Below the pieces are notes generated by a model that saw nothing but the letters and a program-made list of their open reading frames with translations, searched no databases and was not told the DNA's origin. Position numbers and translations under genes: made by a program. 5,474 nucleotides of DNA from Kosmotogaceae bacterium (GTDB taxonomy: Bacteria; Thermotogota; Thermotogae; Petrotogales; Kosmotogaceae), in NCBI GenBank assembly GCA_003444085.1, contig DLVL01000065.1, positions 1-5,474 on the forward strand, given 5' to 3'. Positions 4,569 through 5,474 of this stretch are shown one piece after another; position 1 is the stretch's first letter, and each line of letters starts with the position of its first letter.

Positions 4569-5330
4569 TTGCTAGCTGAAGAAAGAAGATATGCGATTTT
4601 CAAGTTCATCAAGAACAATGGAAGCGCCAGTACAGAGGAGCTTTCAGAAACTTTCAGGGTCTCTGAGAGTACCATAAGGAGAGACCTTGCCTTTCTTGCC
4701 AGCAAGAACCTCATTCAGAGAACTCACAGTGGCGCTTTGATGAACACAACTCAGCCTGAAGCCAAATTTCTTTCAGCCCACAGCACAATGCAGGCAGAGA
4801 AGAAGAAAATCGCGAAGAAGGCTGTGAAGTTTATTAATGATGGAGAATTTGTAGCTTTCAGTGGTGGGACCACTTCTTTTATGTTGGCTATCGAGGCAAT
4901 AAACTCGCGTATTTCGGACTTAACCGTTCTCACTAATTCAATAAACGTTTCTCTGTTGATACTTGAGAGCAGGAAAGATTTTAAACTGATTGTGGCCGGC
5001 GGTTTGAACGTGAGAGGTTCTTACGAATGCGTGGGTGAGATGACCCACAAGATGATCAGAGGGTTCAATATTGATCGTTTTTTCATGGGCGCCAACGGTG
5101 TTTCACAGTTCGGAGGAATATCTTTCTCGAGCTTCGAGGAAGCGGAAGTTTCCCGAGAGGCTATGCGAAGGAGCAAAGAGACTTACGTGATTGTCGATCA
5201 CAGTAAATTTGAGGTTACAAAGAGAGCGCGGGTAGCAGCCCTTCAGGATGTCACAGCAATCATCACCGACGAAATTCCGGCTGAACTGAAGTTGCGTTAT
5301 CAAAAGACTGGGGCAAGAATCATTGATTGA
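4569..5330 (+). CDS. DeoR-family transcriptional repressor (sugar metabolism type)
   Basis: A 253-residue DeoR/GlpR-type regulator, the normal length for the family. From the TTG start it begins L-L-A-E-E-R-R, the usual opening just before the winged helix-turn-helix. The recognition helix is VSESTIRRDLAFL (31-43), followed by the wing RTHSGAL (51-57). The C-terminal sensor domain, related to sugar-phosphate isomerases, shows SGGTTS (98-103), LTNS (121-124), the GG of VAGG (144-145), GANG (174-177) and VDHSKF (209-214). These residues normally bind a phosphorylated sugar that releases the protein from DNA. The open frame continues 70 codons upstream to 4359, but that part is not family-like, contains the promoter and lacks a ribosome site. 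The gene is divergent from the hydrolase and 58 bases ahead of a secreted-protein gene, so it probably controls both and itself. The exact sugar is unknown. Confidence 0.92.
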   Translation: MLAEERRYAIFKFIKNNGSASTEELSETFRVSESTIRRDLAFLASKNLIQRTHSGALMNTTQPEAKFLSAHSTMQAEKKKIAKKAVKFINDGEFVAFSGGTTSFMLAIEAINSRISDLTVLTNSINVSLLILESRKDFKLIVAGGLNVRGSYECVGEMTHKMIRGFNIDRFFMGANGVSQFGGISFSSFEEAEVSREAMRRSKETYVIVDHSKFEVTKRARVAALQDVTAIITDEIPAELKLRYQKTGARIID

Positions 5331-5388
5331 GTTTTCAGTGGCGTTCTCCAGGACATGCCCGCGTCTATTTACATAAGGAGGCAAACAG

Positions 5389-5474
5389 ATGAAAAGAAGC
5401 ATTCTTGTACTGTTGTTAGCATTGCTTTTCTTGGGTACGATTGTGACGGCCGAAACGGTTGTTAAGATGGTATT
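5389..5474 (+). CDS. Secreted protein, N-terminal end (probable ABC-transporter sugar-binding protein; runs off the window)
   Basis: The first 28 codons are present. MKRSILVLLLALLFLGTIVT is a signal peptide with K2-R3, a long hydrophobic core and a probable cleavage after V-T-A (residue 21). The mature chain opens ETVVKMV, the kind of first strand found in extracellular solute-binding proteins of sugar ABC transporters. AAGGAGG at 5375-5381, seven bases before the ATG, is an excellent ribosome site. The gene starts 58 bases after the DeoR stop on the same strand, with no terminator visible, so the two may form one transcript that continues with permease genes outside the window. The secretion signal is clear. 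The binding-protein identity is an inference from the first mature residues and the regulator beside it; another exported protein is possible. Confidence 0.65.
   Translation, partial: MKRSILVLLLALLFLGTIVTAETVVKMV

Overview
The window looks like a piece of a mesophilic or moderately thermophilic member of the Thermotogota, most likely Mesotoga or a close relative. I base this on the mid-40s GC impression, strong AGGAGG ribosome sites, a TTG start, purine-rich dispersed intergenic repeats, and the mix of GNAT, metallo-beta-lactamase-fold and DeoR/sugar-ABC genes. This is recognition by eye, not a search result, and the genus is an inference.

Left part (1-1240): the 3' end of a GNAT acetyltransferase gene is followed by a hairpin-headed repeat. 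Next, on the minus strand, comes a badly decayed two-gene module. It consists of the last 48 codons of a probable MNT-type nucleotidyltransferase (834-688), overlapping the start of a HEPN-domain gene (698-298). The HEPN gene carries one frameshift and two in-frame stops. The order and the overlapping stop/start are those of MNT/HEPN toxin-antitoxin pairs. About 400 bases without a recognisable gene then hold a second repeat copy and a candidate promoter.

Middle (1241-3457): a complete lipoprotein with PD40-like beta-propeller repeats, a complete YpeA-like GNAT acetyltransferase with a consensus ribosome site, a third repeat copy directly after it, and a 5'-truncated metallo-beta-lactamase-fold remnant. 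The remnant has lost its HxHxDH half, and its usual bridging aspartate reads as cysteine.

Right part (3428-5474): an intact metallo-beta-lactamase-fold hydrolase on the minus strand is transcribed divergently from a DeoR-family repressor gene. The repressor starts at a TTG much further in than the longest open frame would suggest. It is followed closely by the first codons of a secreted protein, probably the binding protein of a sugar ABC transporter. The 289-base divergent region holds a good sigma-A-type promoter and two sets of helically spaced short repeats that are candidate repressor sites. The likely logic is a locally controlled sugar-uptake locus: the DeoR protein senses a phosphorylated sugar, the binding protein captures the sugar outside the cell, and the hydrolase may act on a related ester, lactone or thioester. 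That last role is a guess. A possible 30-residue minus-strand ORF follows the hydrolase gene.

I do not see a clear new defence or mobile system. The most notable items are the eroded MNT/HEPN module, the repeat family whose hairpin stems differ in sequence but keep pairing, and the phased repeats in front of the DeoR gene.
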